From NCBI GenBank assembly GCA_050946535.1, contig JBMNUZ010000009.1, positions 17,983-81,982 on the forward strand: a stretch of DNA of 64,000 nt, written 5' to 3'. The notes beneath the pieces are model-generated. The model was not told the origin of the DNA. It saw nothing but the letters and a program-made list of their open reading frames with translations, and did no database searches. Both the position numbers and the translations under genes were made by a program. Source of the DNA: RUG708 sp050946535 (lineage in GTDB: Bacteria > Bacillota > Clostridia > Peptostreptococcales > Anaerovoracaceae). Shown in pieces: positions 33,361 through 42,895 of the stretch (position 1 is the first letter of the stretch; every line of letters begins with the position of its first letter).

Positions 33361-34719
33361 TCAGTTTTTCATTGAATGTACCGGCGCAGGTATTCTTCCG
33401 CCTCTCTCGACGAGTCTGCTGCATCCGAACTTGCTTACCGGCATTACAGGAGCCGTGCCGAGAAGGCCTCCGAGTTCTATCTCGTCTCCTGCCTTTTTGC
33501 CCTCGACAGGAATGACCCTGACAGCCGTCGTCTTTCCGTTTACCACTCCGATCGCTGCTTCATCAGCAATGATGCCTGAAATCGTAGACGCAGGAGTGTC
33601 TCCCGGAATCGCTATCATATCCAGACCTACTGAGCATACGCATGTCATGGCCTCGAGCTTTTCGATGCTTATCGAACCCGACTTGGCCGCCGCTATCATT
33701 CCTTCGTCTTCGCTGACAGGAATGAATGCTCCGCTGAGGCCGCCCACGTGGGATGAAGCCATGATGCCGCCCTTCTTGACCGCATCGTTCAGCATCGCCA
33801 GAGCGGCAGTAGTTCCAGGCGCTCCGCAGCTGTCGACGCCTATTTCCTCCAGAACCCTCGCGATGCTGTCGCCTATAGCAGGCGTAGGCGCAAGCGAAAG
33901 ATCGACTATGCCGAACGGCGTATCGAGCCTTTTCGAAGCCTCGCTCGCCACGAGCATGCCCATTCTGGTTACCTTGAACGCGGCCTTTTTGATCGTGTCC
34001 GCCACTACGTCGAACGGCTGTTCACGGCAGCTTTCGAGCGCTACCTTGATGACTCCCGGGCCGCTTACTCCGACGTTTATTACAGTGTCTGATTCTCCGA
34101 CTCCGTGGAACGCACCTGCCATGAACGGGTTGTCCTCGACGGCGTTTGCGAATACCACGAGCTTTGCGCAGCCTATGCTGTCATTGTCCGCCGTCAGCTT
34201 CGCAGTGTCTTTTACAACCTGTCCCATTATCTTCACGGCATCCATATTTATTCCCGATCTCGTAGATCCTACATTCACCGAGGAGCAGACGAGCTCAGTC
34301 GCCGCGAGCGCCTCAGGAATAGACTTGATGAGGATCTCGTCTCCCTTTGACATGCCCTTCTGGACGAGCGACGAAAAGCCGCCGATGAAGTTGACGCCTG
34401 TCGTCTTTGCTGCCTTGTCGAGCATTACCGCAAACTTGACGTAGTCTTTGTCCATGCTTGCCGCCGCAGCTATCGCCATAGGAGTGACCGAGATACGTTT
34501 ATGAATGATAGGAATGCCGTATTCTCTTTCGATTTCCTCGCCTACGGATACCAGATTCTCAGCCTTTTTGCAGATTTTATCGTACATGCGCTGGCGCGCG
34601 ATATCTCCGTTCGAATGACCGCAGTCGAGAAGAGAAATGCCCATTGTGATAGTACGTATATCGAGCTTCTCTTTGTCGAACATATGAAGGGTCTTCATCA
34701 CGTTATCAAGATTTATCAA
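33361..34719 (-). CDS. PFL family protein (DUF711/UPF0210)
   Basis: 452 residues. Conserved runs include IRTITMGISLLDC, IIHKRISVTPMAIAAAAS, FIGGFSSLVQKGMSKGD, ICSSVNVGSTRSGINMDAV-like text, and GAFHGVGESDTVINVGVSGPG; the C-terminus has SSHVGGLSGAFIPVSEDEGMI. Distantly related in fold to pyruvate formate-lyase but without a glycyl radical motif; its biochemical role is not known. Almost always encoded next to an ACT protein, as here (35-bp gap). Confidence 0.92.
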   Translation of the reverse strand: MINLDNVMKTLHMFDKEKLDIRTITMGISLLDCGHSNGDIARQRMYDKICKKAENLVSVGEEIEREYGIPIIHKRISVTPMAIAAAASMDKDYVKFAVMLDKAAKTTGVNFIGGFSSLVQKGMSKGDEILIKSIPEALAATELVCSSVNVGSTRSGINMDAVKIMGQVVKDTAKLTADNDSIGCAKLVVFANAVEDNPFMAGAFHGVGESDTVINVGVSGPGVIKVALESCREQPFDVVADTIKKAAFKVTRMGMLVASEASKRLDTPFGIVDLSLAPTPAIGDSIARVLEEIGVDSCGAPGTTAALAMLNDAVKKGGIMASSHVGGLSGAFIPVSEDEGMIAAAKSGSISIEKLEAMTCVCSVGLDMIAIPGDTPASTISGIIADEAAIGVVNGKTTAVRVIPVEGKKAGDEIELGGLLGTAPVMPVSKFGCSRLVERGGRIPAPVHSMKN

Positions 34720-34754
34720 TTTATGACCTCTCTTTCATATATATGCAGCTTCGG

Positions 34755-35024
34755 TTAAAGCTCGCTCATCGCAGTGAAAATGCCTTCGTCCTGAATCCTG
34801 ATATTGACGCCGATTTCGCTGCCTTTTTCCTCTAATTTTTTCTGGATCTCATCGAATGAGACTGGCATGTTCGAAGTGTCGACGACCATTATCATGGTAA
34901 ACAGCTCATTCATGATGGTCTGGTTGATATCGAGGATATTGACGTCGTATTCTGCGAGCACAGAAGTCACATTATATATGATACCTATCTTGTCTTGTCC
35001 GATAACGGTGATTACAGCCTTCAT
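34755..35024 (-). CDS. ACT domain protein (UPF0237)
   Basis: 89 residues, a single ACT domain starting AVITVIGQDKIGIIYNVTSV with the helix and second strand following (ILDINQTIMNELFTMIMVVD). Probably an amino-acid-sensing partner of the DUF711 protein encoded immediately downstream. Begins 3 bp after the stop of the large activase gene, so co-transcribed with it. Confidence 0.92.
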   Translation of the reverse strand: MKAVITVIGQDKIGIIYNVTSVLAEYDVNILDINQTIMNELFTMIMVVDTSNMPVSFDEIQKKLEEKGSEIGVNIRIQDEGIFTAMSEL

Positions 35025-35027
35025 AAT

Positions 35028-38000
35028 CTAGATTACTCCTTCTTTTTTGTTTTCCTTATCGAGCTTTTCCTGTTCGATCTCTTTTTCGAGATTTCTGTGT
35101 GCCGTAGTCATCATCAGTTTTATTCTGTTGAGCTGGTTGACATCGCTGGCGCCCGGATCGTAATCGATGGCTACGATGTTCGACTTAGGATTGAGCTTCC
35201 TGAGAGGCCTTATCATGCCCTTGCCGGTTACGTGGTTAGGAAGGCATGCGAACGGCTGGAGGCACACGATGTTCTCGACCCCGCTGTCTATGAGTTCGGT
35301 CATCTCGCCTGCGAGCAGCCATCCCTCGCCGCACTGCGTGCCGAGCGATGTGACTTTTTCTGCCTTTTCCGCGATCTTGTCGACGTGAAGAGGCGGCTCG
35401 AATCTTTTGCTCTTTTCAAGCTCTCTGACGACTACATTTCTGTAGTGGTTTATCGCGTCGATGCCGAGCCTCGTTCCCTTGTACCAGACATAGGAACCGG
35501 CCATTTCCTTGTAATTGAACTCGTAGTTCTTCATGCAGTACATAAAGAAGTCGAGCAGGTCAGGAACAACTGCTTCCCCGCCTTCGTCCTCTATTATCTT
35601 GACGATGTTGTTGTTGGCGTTCGGATGATACTTGACGAGTATTTCGCCTACGACGCCGACCTTAGGCTTTCTGACATCGAGAAGAGGAATTTCGTCGAAT
35701 TCCTTCACGATCTGTTTTACATTGCGCTTGAATTCCCTGAAGTTTCTGTTGATGACATTCTGTCTGGCAATTTCGTTCCATTTATGATAAAGCCTGTCGA
35801 CGCTGCCTTTCTCAGCCTCGTACGGATGAGTCGCATTGACGAGCCTCATAAACAGATCACCGTACAGTGTAGCATACAAAATGCCGTAAAGCATCTTTGC
35901 AGAGAATTTCATACCAGGATTTTTTTCGAGCCCGACGTAGTTTATGGAAACTACCGGCACCTGTTCCATTCCGTTTTCCTTCAGGGCCTTTCTGAGGAGC
36001 GCGATATAGTTGCTGGCTCTGCATCCGCCGCCAGTCTGCGACATCAGCACTGCCGTCCTGTTCAGGTCGTATTTCCCGGACTTCAATGTATTTATTATCG
36101 AACCGAGCGTGATTATCGTAGGATAGCACGCGTCGTTGTTTATGTATTTAAGTCCCGTTTCCACCGCGTTCTTGTCGACTACAGGCAGCAGATCGAGGTT
36201 GTATCCTGCATTGTTGAATGCCGTCTGCATCAGATCGAACTGCATAGGAGCCATCTGCGGCATGAGCAGCGTGTAATTCTCTCTCATCTCCTTTGTGAAG
36301 ATCACTCTCTCAAACGGCTTGATCTTCGGCTCGCAGTGGAGGTCGTGCTCTTTCCTCTCTTCGAGAGCAGCCTTGAGGGAACGTATTCTGATCCTTACTG
36401 CGCCGAGGTTTGTTCCTTCGTCGATCTTCAGGAGTGTGTAGAGCTTGTTGTGCTGCCCCAGTATCTCCTGAACTTCGTCGGTCGTAACCGCGTCGAGTCC
36501 GCATCCGAACGATGTGAGCTGAACGAGGTCCACGTCGTCCCTTGATCCCGCGAAATCAGCCGCCTTGTAGAGTCTCGAGTGATACATCCACTGGTCGAGA
36601 ACCCTGACAGGTCTCTTGAGGTTCGTGCGTCCTGCGACCGAAGATTCGGTGAGCACGGCGAATCCGAACGATGTGATTACCTGGTCGATGCCGTGGTTGA
36701 TCTCAGGATCGAGATGATAAGGCCTGCCCGCAAGTATTATGGCGTGCTTGCCCTTGCTCTCGACGTAGTTGAGTATCCTCGTTCCCTGGTCGAATACATC
36801 CTGCTTGAAGTTTTCGTCTTCAGCACGGCCTGCATCTACCGCATCGGAAATCTCTTTCTTGGTAACGCCGAACGAGCTGAATTCCTCGTAGAGCCTTTCC
36901 TTCAGGCGTTTGTCGTCGTAATACGGCAGGAATGGATGCATCAGCGTCACGTGGTTTTCAGAAATGGTTTCCGCCATATTTCCCGCGATTACTTCTGGAT
37001 ACATGGCTACTATCGGGCAGTTGTAGTGGTTGTTCGCGCTCTCGTCCTCTATCATCTCGTAGTTCAGCGAAGGATAGAAGATCGTCTTTACCCCGCTGTT
37101 GATCAGCCACTGAACGTGGCCGTGAACGAGCTTCGCCGGATAGCATGCCGTGTCTGAAGAAATGGTCTCCATTCCGAGTTCGTAGATATCTTTTGTCGAT
37201 GCAGGTGAAAGCACGACTCTGAAACCGAGCTTCGTCAGGAACGTAAACCAGAACGGGTAGTTCTCGTGCATGTTGAGCACTCTCGGAATGCCGATAATGC
37301 CCCTCTTCGCCTTCGAGGAATCGAGCGGCGTGTAGTAGTCGAACAATCTCTCGTACTTGTATTTGAAGAGGTTGTATTCGTCCTTCTTCTTTACTTGTTT
37401 GCCGGCGCCTCTTTCGCATCTGTTTCCAGTGATGAACCTGCTGCCGTCGTTGAAAATATTGATCGTCAGCTGGCAGTTGTTCTCGCACTTTCCGCATCTC
37501 GCGAACTTGTTCTTTACGGAGAACTCGTCGAGCTGTTCGTCGTTCAGAACGCTTGAAACACCGTTTCCGGCATATCTGTCCATGCCGATTAGCGCTGCTC
37601 CGTACGCTCCCATTACGCCTGAAATATCAGGTCTTATGACGTTTCTTCCGAGTATCTTTTCTATGCTTCTGAGCACGGAATCGTTGAGGAACGTACCGCC
37701 CTGAACGATGATGTTTTCGCCGGCCTCCGATACATCCCTGAGCTTTATTACTTTATACAGGGCGTTCTTAATTACAGAATACGAAAGTCCTGCCGAAATG
37801 TCGCCGATTTCGGCACCTTCCTTCTGAGCCTGCTTAACCTTTGAATTCATGAATACCGTGCATCTCGTTCCGAGGTCTACAGGATGATGCGATTCGAGCG
37901 CCTCTTCTGCAAACTCCTCGACATCCATATTCACGCTCTTTGCGTACGTTTCTATGAATGATCCGCATCCGGACGAGCACGCTTCGTTGAGAACGATGTC

Positions 38001-39296
38001 GTAGACCGCTCCGTCCTTGATCTTGATGCACTTCATATCCTGTCCGCCGATATCGAGTATGAAGTCGACGTCTGGCTTGAATTTTCTCGCGGCACGGTAG
38101 TGCGAGATTGTCTCGACTTCACCGTAGTCCGCGTTGAACGCAGCTTTTATGAGGCCCTCGCCGTAGCCAGTAGTGACCGTATACGCTATGTACAGATTTT
38201 CAGGCATCTTGCTGTAGAGATCCTTCAATATCTTTCTCGCGGATTCCACAGGATTGCCGTGATTGCCGGTGTAATACGTGTAGAGCAGCCTGCCCTCGCT
38301 GTCGGTCAGAGCAGCCTTCGTCGTAGTGGAACCGGCATCGATTCCGAGGAAAGCCGGACCTTCCGCTTCTGAAAGTTCTGCTCTCTCCACTTTTTCGCTG
38401 TCGTGGCGTGCCTTGAATTGCTCGTAGTCCTCTTCGTCCTTGAAGAGAGGCTCGAGATATTTCGTGTCAGTCTCCGCCTTGAGGTCAGGGTCCTTGATCT
38501 TTTCTGCAAGAGCCTTCAGACTGATTTCAGGGCTCTTTTCGGCGAGATAAGCGGCGCCGAGTGCTACGAAGTACCGTGCGTTTTCAGGGAAAATAACGTT
38601 TTCCGGCTTGAGGTTAAGTGTTTCTGTAAACCTCTTTCTGAGCTCTGACATGAACGAAAGCGGGCCGCCGAGGTATGCCACGTTGCCCTCTATCTTTCTT
38701 CCGCACGCGAGTCCGCTGATAGTCTGATTTACAACGGCCTGAAATATCGAAACCGCAAGATCCTCTCTGGCCGCGCCCTCGTTGATTAGCGGCTGGATGT
38801 CCGTCTTAGCGAACACGCCGCATCTCGCAGCTATAGGGTAAATGGTCTTGTAGTTCTTGGCAGCTTCGTTAAGGCCGTTTGCATCCGTATTGAGGAGCAC
38901 CGCCATCTGGTCGATGAATGCTCCCGTTCCTCCGGCACACGTGCCGTTCATCCTCTGCTCCACCGTGTCGCCGTAGAATGTGATCTTCGCATCTTCCCCG
39001 CCGAGCTCGATAACCACATCTGTCTGCGGAATCAGTCTCGAAACGGCTTCCGAAGAAGCTATAACCTCCTGGGCAAACGGAATGTCAAGGCTGTTTGAAA
39101 TCGAAAGGCCGCCAGATCCGGTTATAGTCACCTGAGCTGTGCCGTCGTAAAATTCGCAGAGGTCGTCCAGCATGTCGCTGACCTTGCTGAATACACTCGA
39201 CATGTGCCTTTCATACTTTTTATATACAATGTTGTCGCTGTCGTCGAGCAGCACCAGTTTTACAGTCGTTGAACCGACGTCAATACCAAGTTTCAC
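35028..39296 (-). CDS. Giant 2-hydroxyacyl-CoA-dehydratase-type activase (two BcrAD/BadFG ATPase domains)
   Basis: 1422 residues. Two tandem ASKHA ATPase domains: KLGIDVGSTTVKLVLLDDSD (about 2-250) and FLGIDAGSTTTKAALTDSEG (about 318-590). The first keeps CAGGTGAFIDQM and CGVFAKTDIQPL, the second EACSSGCGSFIETYA and GTRCTVFMNSKVKQAQKEG; Cys in these loops bind the bridging [4Fe-4S] cluster in HgdC-like activators. Then a zinc-like CGKCENNCQLTI motif (about 610) and a long DUF2229/HgdB-like region (about 650-1400) with SDTACYPAKLVHGH and TGGGCRASNYIALLRKA. Substrate unknown; no dehydratase subunits nearby. Start ATG 39296. Confidence 0.88.
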   Translation of the reverse strand: MKLGIDVGSTTVKLVLLDDSDNIVYKKYERHMSSVFSKVSDMLDDLCEFYDGTAQVTITGSGGLSISNSLDIPFAQEVIASSEAVSRLIPQTDVVIELGGEDAKITFYGDTVEQRMNGTCAGGTGAFIDQMAVLLNTDANGLNEAAKNYKTIYPIAARCGVFAKTDIQPLINEGAAREDLAVSIFQAVVNQTISGLACGRKIEGNVAYLGGPLSFMSELRKRFTETLNLKPENVIFPENARYFVALGAAYLAEKSPEISLKALAEKIKDPDLKAETDTKYLEPLFKDEEDYEQFKARHDSEKVERAELSEAEGPAFLGIDAGSTTTKAALTDSEGRLLYTYYTGNHGNPVESARKILKDLYSKMPENLYIAYTVTTGYGEGLIKAAFNADYGEVETISHYRAARKFKPDVDFILDIGGQDMKCIKIKDGAVYDIVLNEACSSGCGSFIETYAKSVNMDVEEFAEEALESHHPVDLGTRCTVFMNSKVKQAQKEGAEIGDISAGLSYSVIKNALYKVIKLRDVSEAGENIIVQGGTFLNDSVLRSIEKILGRNVIRPDISGVMGAYGAALIGMDRYAGNGVSSVLNDEQLDEFSVKNKFARCGKCENNCQLTINIFNDGSRFITGNRCERGAGKQVKKKDEYNLFKYKYERLFDYYTPLDSSKAKRGIIGIPRVLNMHENYPFWFTFLTKLGFRVVLSPASTKDIYELGMETISSDTACYPAKLVHGHVQWLINSGVKTIFYPSLNYEMIEDESANNHYNCPIVAMYPEVIAGNMAETISENHVTLMHPFLPYYDDKRLKERLYEEFSSFGVTKKEISDAVDAGRAEDENFKQDVFDQGTRILNYVESKGKHAIILAGRPYHLDPEINHGIDQVITSFGFAVLTESSVAGRTNLKRPVRVLDQWMYHSRLYKAADFAGSRDDVDLVQLTSFGCGLDAVTTDEVQEILGQHNKLYTLLKIDEGTNLGAVRIRIRSLKAALEERKEHDLHCEPKIKPFERVIFTKEMRENYTLLMPQMAPMQFDLMQTAFNNAGYNLDLLPVVDKNAVETGLKYINNDACYPTIITLGSIINTLKSGKYDLNRTAVLMSQTGGGCRASNYIALLRKALKENGMEQVPVVSINYVGLEKNPGMKFSAKMLYGILYATLYGDLFMRLVNATHPYEAEKGSVDRLYHKWNEIARQNVINRNFREFKRNVKQIVKEFDEIPLLDVRKPKVGVVGEILVKYHPNANNNIVKIIEDEGGEAVVPDLLDFFMYCMKNYEFNYKEMAGSYVWYKGTRLGIDAINHYRNVVVRELEKSKRFEPPLHVDKIAEKAEKVTSLGTQCGEGWLLAGEMTELIDSGVENIVCLQPFACLPNHVTGKGMIRPLRKLNPKSNIVAIDYDPGASDVNQLNRIKLMMTTAHRNLEKEIEQEKLDKENKKEGVI

Positions 39297-39488
39297 AAAA
39301 ATTCCTCCGAAATTACCTGTTGCATTCTCTCACTCTGTTTATATTAAGCCGGGCCTGAGCCATGACGCACCACGGGTACGGGTCCGGAATTCATAATACT
39401 TTTACCCCCAGAATTGTCAGGTAATCTGTACAAAATCATGCCAGCGTTTAAAAATGACGCTTCTTTTGTTTTAACTTCTTAACTGCCT

Positions 39489-39516
39489 ATTATATGTAAT
39501 TTTCATCAAGTTTCAA
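39489..39516 (-). promoter_or_regulatory. Promoter of the activase-ACT-DUF711 operon
   Basis: Minus strand TTGAAA (39516-39511), 16-bp spacer, perfect TATAAT (39494-39489), giving a leader of about 185 nt. The rest of 39297-39571 shows no gene. Confidence 0.65.
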
Positions 39517-39571
39517 TATCCGATTGTCCGGATTTGTCTATTATTGCCTTCATCTTTCAATTATTACGCTC

Positions 39572-40393
39572 TTATGACGCTCTTCCCGTAATCTTTCCGG
39601 CCACTGCGAATATAACGAAAACGATGACGTTTACGCAGACTACGCTCGCTCCGCTCGGAGTTTCGAGAAGCATGCTCAAAACCATGCCGGCGATGAAGCT
39701 GGCCACGGAAAGCACCGCTGAGCAGACCGTCACCGATTTGAAAGTCTTGAAGCACCGCATAGCCGAAAGCGGCGGAAATATGATGAGGCTTGAAATGAGC
39801 AGAGCTCCCACCATTTTCATGCCAAGCACGACTGTAACCGCAGTCAGCACCGCGAGAACTGTGCTGCAAAGTCCGGTATTGGTTCCAGTCGCTTTTGCAA
39901 ACGTCTCGTCAAACGTAACGGCGAACAGTCTCGGATAGAACAGTATGAAAAATGCCGTCACACATATGCTGAGGACTATTGAAAACTTCGCGTCGCCGTC
40001 AGAAAGCGCGAGAATGCTTCCGAACATATAGTTATATACATCGGTATTCATTCCCGTAGATACCGAAATTAGCATTACACCCACTGCGAGAGCTCCCGAC
40101 GATATCATCGCTATCGCAGCGTCGCCGTTGATTCTCGTGTTCTGAGATATTCTCAGCAGGAAAAAGGCGGCAGCGACACACACCGGTATCGCTACGTAAA
40201 GAGGGGCGAGATTCAGTGCTGCCGCCGCGGCAATAGCGCCGAATCCTACGTGCGAAAGGCCGTCGCCTATCATCGAAAACCGTTTCAGCACAAGGCTTAC
40301 GCCGAGCAGTGAACAGCACAGCGACACGAGCGTTCCTGCTATGACAGCCCTGAGTATGAAATGATAGTTGAGCATTTCGGAGATAATCTGCAT
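39572..40393 (-). CDS. znuB: Metal (zinc/manganese) ABC transporter permease
   Basis: 273 residues, ABC-3 family, eight to nine membrane segments. Characteristic text: GVSLVLKRFSMIGDGLSHVGFGAIA, SSGALAVGVMLIS, VTFDETFAKATGTN and MKMVGALLISSLIIFPPLSA. The start is ATG 40393 (MQII), overlapping the ATPase stop as TGATG and 9 bp after GGAGG; ATG 40399 is too close to that site. Confidence 0.92.
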   Translation of the reverse strand: MQIISEMLNYHFILRAVIAGTLVSLCCSLLGVSLVLKRFSMIGDGLSHVGFGAIAAAAALNLAPLYVAIPVCVAAAFFLLRISQNTRINGDAAIAMISSGALAVGVMLISVSTGMNTDVYNYMFGSILALSDGDAKFSIVLSICVTAFFILFYPRLFAVTFDETFAKATGTNTGLCSTVLAVLTAVTVVLGMKMVGALLISSLIIFPPLSAMRCFKTFKSVTVCSAVLSVASFIAGMVLSMLLETPSGASVVCVNVIVFVIFAVAGKITGRAS

Positions 40394-41097
40394 CAGCATC
40401 CACCTCCGATGAATTTCCTGCCGAACTCGGACTTTCTGTATTCGTCGACGGTTCCGAAAAACGTTCCGGTATGGCTTATATGAAGTATATGAGTCGCGTA
40501 TTTCAGCGTGCTTTCTATATCGTGTGAGATCATCACGATCGTCATTCCCATAGTTTTATTGATGTCTGCTATGAGCTCGTACATATCCTGCGCAGCGATC
40601 GGATCGAGCCCCGTCACAGGTTCGTCGAGCAGGAGCAGCTTTTTGGATGCGCACATGGCCCTGGCGAGGAGAACCCTCTGCTGCTGGCCTCCCGAAAGGT
40701 CACGGTAGCACTTGTCGGAAATATTGTCGATCCCGAGAAGCTTCATCTTTTCATAAGCGTCTTTTTTATCTCTTCGCGAATAAAACGGCTTCATGCCGAT
40801 CGAGTTGAGCCTGCCCGAAAGGACGACTTCCCGCACCGATGCAGGAAAATCTCTCTGCACATCCCTCTGCTGGGGCAGATATCCTATTTCGCTCGATTTA
40901 AGCCCGTCTCCAAATTCGATGGAGCCGCTGTCGGGCTGTTTAAGGCCCAGGATGCCTCTTGCCGCCGTACTCTTGCCGGAACCGTTTTCTCCGATTATGC
41001 ACATGTATTCCCCGTCATTGACGGTGAAATTCAGACCGCTGACTACAGTGCTGCTGCCGTACGAAAACGAAACATCTCTGCAGATAATCTGCGACAC
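40393..41097 (-). CDS. znuC: Metal ABC transporter ATP-binding protein
   Basis: 234 residues. Walker A GENGSGKSTAARG, signature LSGGQQQRVLLARAM, Walker B LLLLDEPVTGLD and switch His in MISHDIE. The start is GTG 41097, 7 bp after GGAGGTG; ATG 41112 lies upstream of that site. Ends FIGGGC, whose codons also contain the permease ribosome binding site. Confidence 0.93.
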   Translation of the reverse strand: MSQIICRDVSFSYGSSTVVSGLNFTVNDGEYMCIIGENGSGKSTAARGILGLKQPDSGSIEFGDGLKSSEIGYLPQQRDVQRDFPASVREVVLSGRLNSIGMKPFYSRRDKKDAYEKMKLLGIDNISDKCYRDLSGGQQQRVLLARAMCASKKLLLLDEPVTGLDPIAAQDMYELIADINKTMGMTIVMISHDIESTLKYATHILHISHTGTFFGTVDEYRKSEFGRKFIGGGC

Positions 41098-41161
41098 ACT
41101 AATCACCTCCATGAACTTGCATTGTTTAATATATTAAATCCAGTCTGTTAAAGCAGGCCCG

Positions 41162-41360
41162 CGCCCGCTGAAGTTCTCCGGCTCCAGTCTGCGCACACTT
41201 ACGTTGTCGGGTTCCGACCCTATCCAGCTTACGTTGTCGGGCTCCAATCCGTGTCTGCTGACTTTCTCCGTCTCCCGCTCGATCCAGCTTACGTTGTCGG
41301 GCTCCAATCCGTGTCTGCTGACTTTCTCCGTCTCCCGCCCGGTCCAGCTTACGTTATCCG
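41162..41360. repeat. 60-bp tandem repeat between znuA and znuC
   Basis: A 60-bp unit starts at 41222 and 41282 and again, partially, at 41342 (TCCAGCTTACGTTGTCGGGC...), with a degenerate upstream part from 41162. It splits the ABC operon. Confidence 0.9.
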
Positions 41361-41391
41361 GGCTTGCACCTGCAGGTCCGTCCTTTGTTCT

Positions 41392-42369
41392 TCAGTTAAG
41401 AGCGTATCTGAGGTTCTCTAGATTGTCCCTCATGAGCGATATATATGTGACACCGTCTTCGAACTGCTGCGCCGTCACGTTGTGGCACGAGCTGAACAGC
41501 AGTTTCTTCGCACCGGTTTCTTCTGCCACCGTGTCCGCCATCTTCTGATTTGAAAGTTCTATATAGAACACGGCTGGTATATTTTCCTTCTTTACCCTTT
41601 CGATCAGCGAAACGACCGTCTTTGCCGAAGGCTCCGCATCGGATGCGCATCCCGGATAGGCTGCATAGTATGTAAGGCCGTATTCCTCGGTAAAATACCT
41701 TACCGGAAATCTGTCTGCAAATATGACGGTTTTCCGCTTCGAATTGTTCACTACATCTCTGAAATCGCTGTCCAGATCCTGCAGTTCCTTCTGATATTCT
41801 TCGTTGTTTTTCTCGTAGTCAGACGCATGCTCCGGATCGATCTCCTGCAGCGAATCCGATATCGCGCTGGCTATTTTCTGCGCATTCATCGGAGAGGTCC
41901 AGACATGCTCGTCCCATTCATCTTCCGAACGCTGCTCGGCCGTCGTCTGCATGCCGCCCGTGATCTCTTCCTTGTACAAACCGGTGCATTCGGTCATCAC
42001 CACCGTCTTCGGCTTGTTATCGAGCGAATCGAGTATTTTATCCACCCACGCGTCGTTTTCGCCGCCGGCATATATGAACAGATCGCAGTTTTCAATCTCC
42101 TCTATATCCTTAACCGTAGGGTCGTATGAATGCACGTCGGTTCCGGGTTTTATGAGCATTGTTACATCCGCGTTTCCGCCCGACACCTGCCGTGCGAAGT
42201 CGTATGCCGCAAAAATAGTAGCCACTACTTTTACGCGGCCGCCGTCATCTTCCGAAGAGGAAGATCCCGAAGAAGAGGACCCTGAGGACGTGCTTCCGCA
42301 CGACGTCAGGACGAGAACCGCCGCGAGCAGCAGAATCAGCAGAGCGGGAAGCCTGAGTATTTTTTTCAT
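41392..42369 (-). CDS. znuA: Metal ABC transporter substrate-binding lipoprotein
   Basis: 325 residues. Lipoprotein signal with LVLTSCGS lipobox, a Ser-rich linker and then a cluster A-I binding protein. Metal ligands can be traced: His in KPGTDVHSYDP, His in DEHVWTSPMNAQKIA, the Asp/Arg-Phe segment FADRFPVRYFTEEYGL replacing the usual third His region, and DAEPSAKT near the fourth. The acidic stretch EEITGGMQTTAEQRSEDEWD is short and His-poor. Probably zinc, possibly manganese. Start ATG 42369. Confidence 0.92.
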   Translation of the reverse strand: MKKILRLPALLILLLAAVLVLTSCGSTSSGSSSSGSSSSEDDGGRVKVVATIFAAYDFARQVSGGNADVTMLIKPGTDVHSYDPTVKDIEEIENCDLFIYAGGENDAWVDKILDSLDNKPKTVVMTECTGLYKEEITGGMQTTAEQRSEDEWDEHVWTSPMNAQKIASAISDSLQEIDPEHASDYEKNNEEYQKELQDLDSDFRDVVNNSKRKTVIFADRFPVRYFTEEYGLTYYAAYPGCASDAEPSAKTVVSLIERVKKENIPAVFYIELSNQKMADTVAEETGAKKLLFSSCHNVTAQQFEDGVTYISLMRDNLENLRYALN

Positions 42370-42400
42370 CTTCAGCCCGTCACCTCCGGAAGCTTTGCGT

Positions 42401-42429
42401 AAAAAATACGGCTGTCGTTAAACAGCCGT
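42401..42429 (-). terminator. Terminator after the coiled-coil gene
   Basis: Minus strand stem ACGGCTGT / ACAGCCGT, 6-nt loop, then ATTTTTT. It sits between the gene ending at 42462 and znuA. Confidence 0.85.
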
Positions 42430-42461
42430 AACAGAAAATCATTTTACACGATTCAGCTGAC

Positions 42462-42866
42462 CTAAAGATCCTTGAGGATCTCATCATCATCTTCGGAAAC
42501 AGCAAAATCCATATCTTCAGGAATGTCGGCGTCAACCACTTCCACTCCGAGGTCGTCGATGCCCACGCTTTCCTTCTCGGTCTCAAGCTTCTGAATATCC
42601 GAATATTCAGAGTCTATGTGCTTGCAGATCTCTATGATGCTTTCGTCAAACTCATGACCATTTTTATACTGTTCGTAGACGAGTTTGCCGATGTTAAACT
42701 TGCTTGATCTTATATCTTTTTCCTTTTTTCTGATGTTCATGGAAATCTTGCTTGATTCGGTGAACTCACCGATCTTCTGGGCAATCGATTTCCCGATTTC
42801 TCCGACATTCTGAGCTGCTGACTGAGCTGTCTTTGCTGCATCGCCCTTGTTATCAAGAATAGCCAT
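42462..42866 (-). CDS. Hypothetical coiled-coil protein
   Basis: 134 residues, no recognised domain. Alanine/glutamine helix at the N-terminus (KTAQSAAQNVGEIGKSIAQK), a long amphipathic helix (about 40-100, with KEKDIRSSKFNIGKLVYEQY) and a strongly acidic tail (DADIPEDMDFAVSEDDDEIL). Cytosolic: no signal or membrane segment. Start ATG 42866 after AAGGAGGT. Similar small coiled-coil proteins, some with a zinc ribbon, are common in Clostridia; no ribbon here. Confidence 0.75.
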   Translation of the reverse strand: MAILDNKGDAAKTAQSAAQNVGEIGKSIAQKIGEFTESSKISMNIRKKEKDIRSSKFNIGKLVYEQYKNGHEFDESIIEICKHIDSEYSDIQKLETEKESVGIDDLGVEVVDADIPEDMDFAVSEDDDEILKDL

Positions 42867-42895
42867 GTGTCTTTACCTCCTTATCAGAAATCTGT

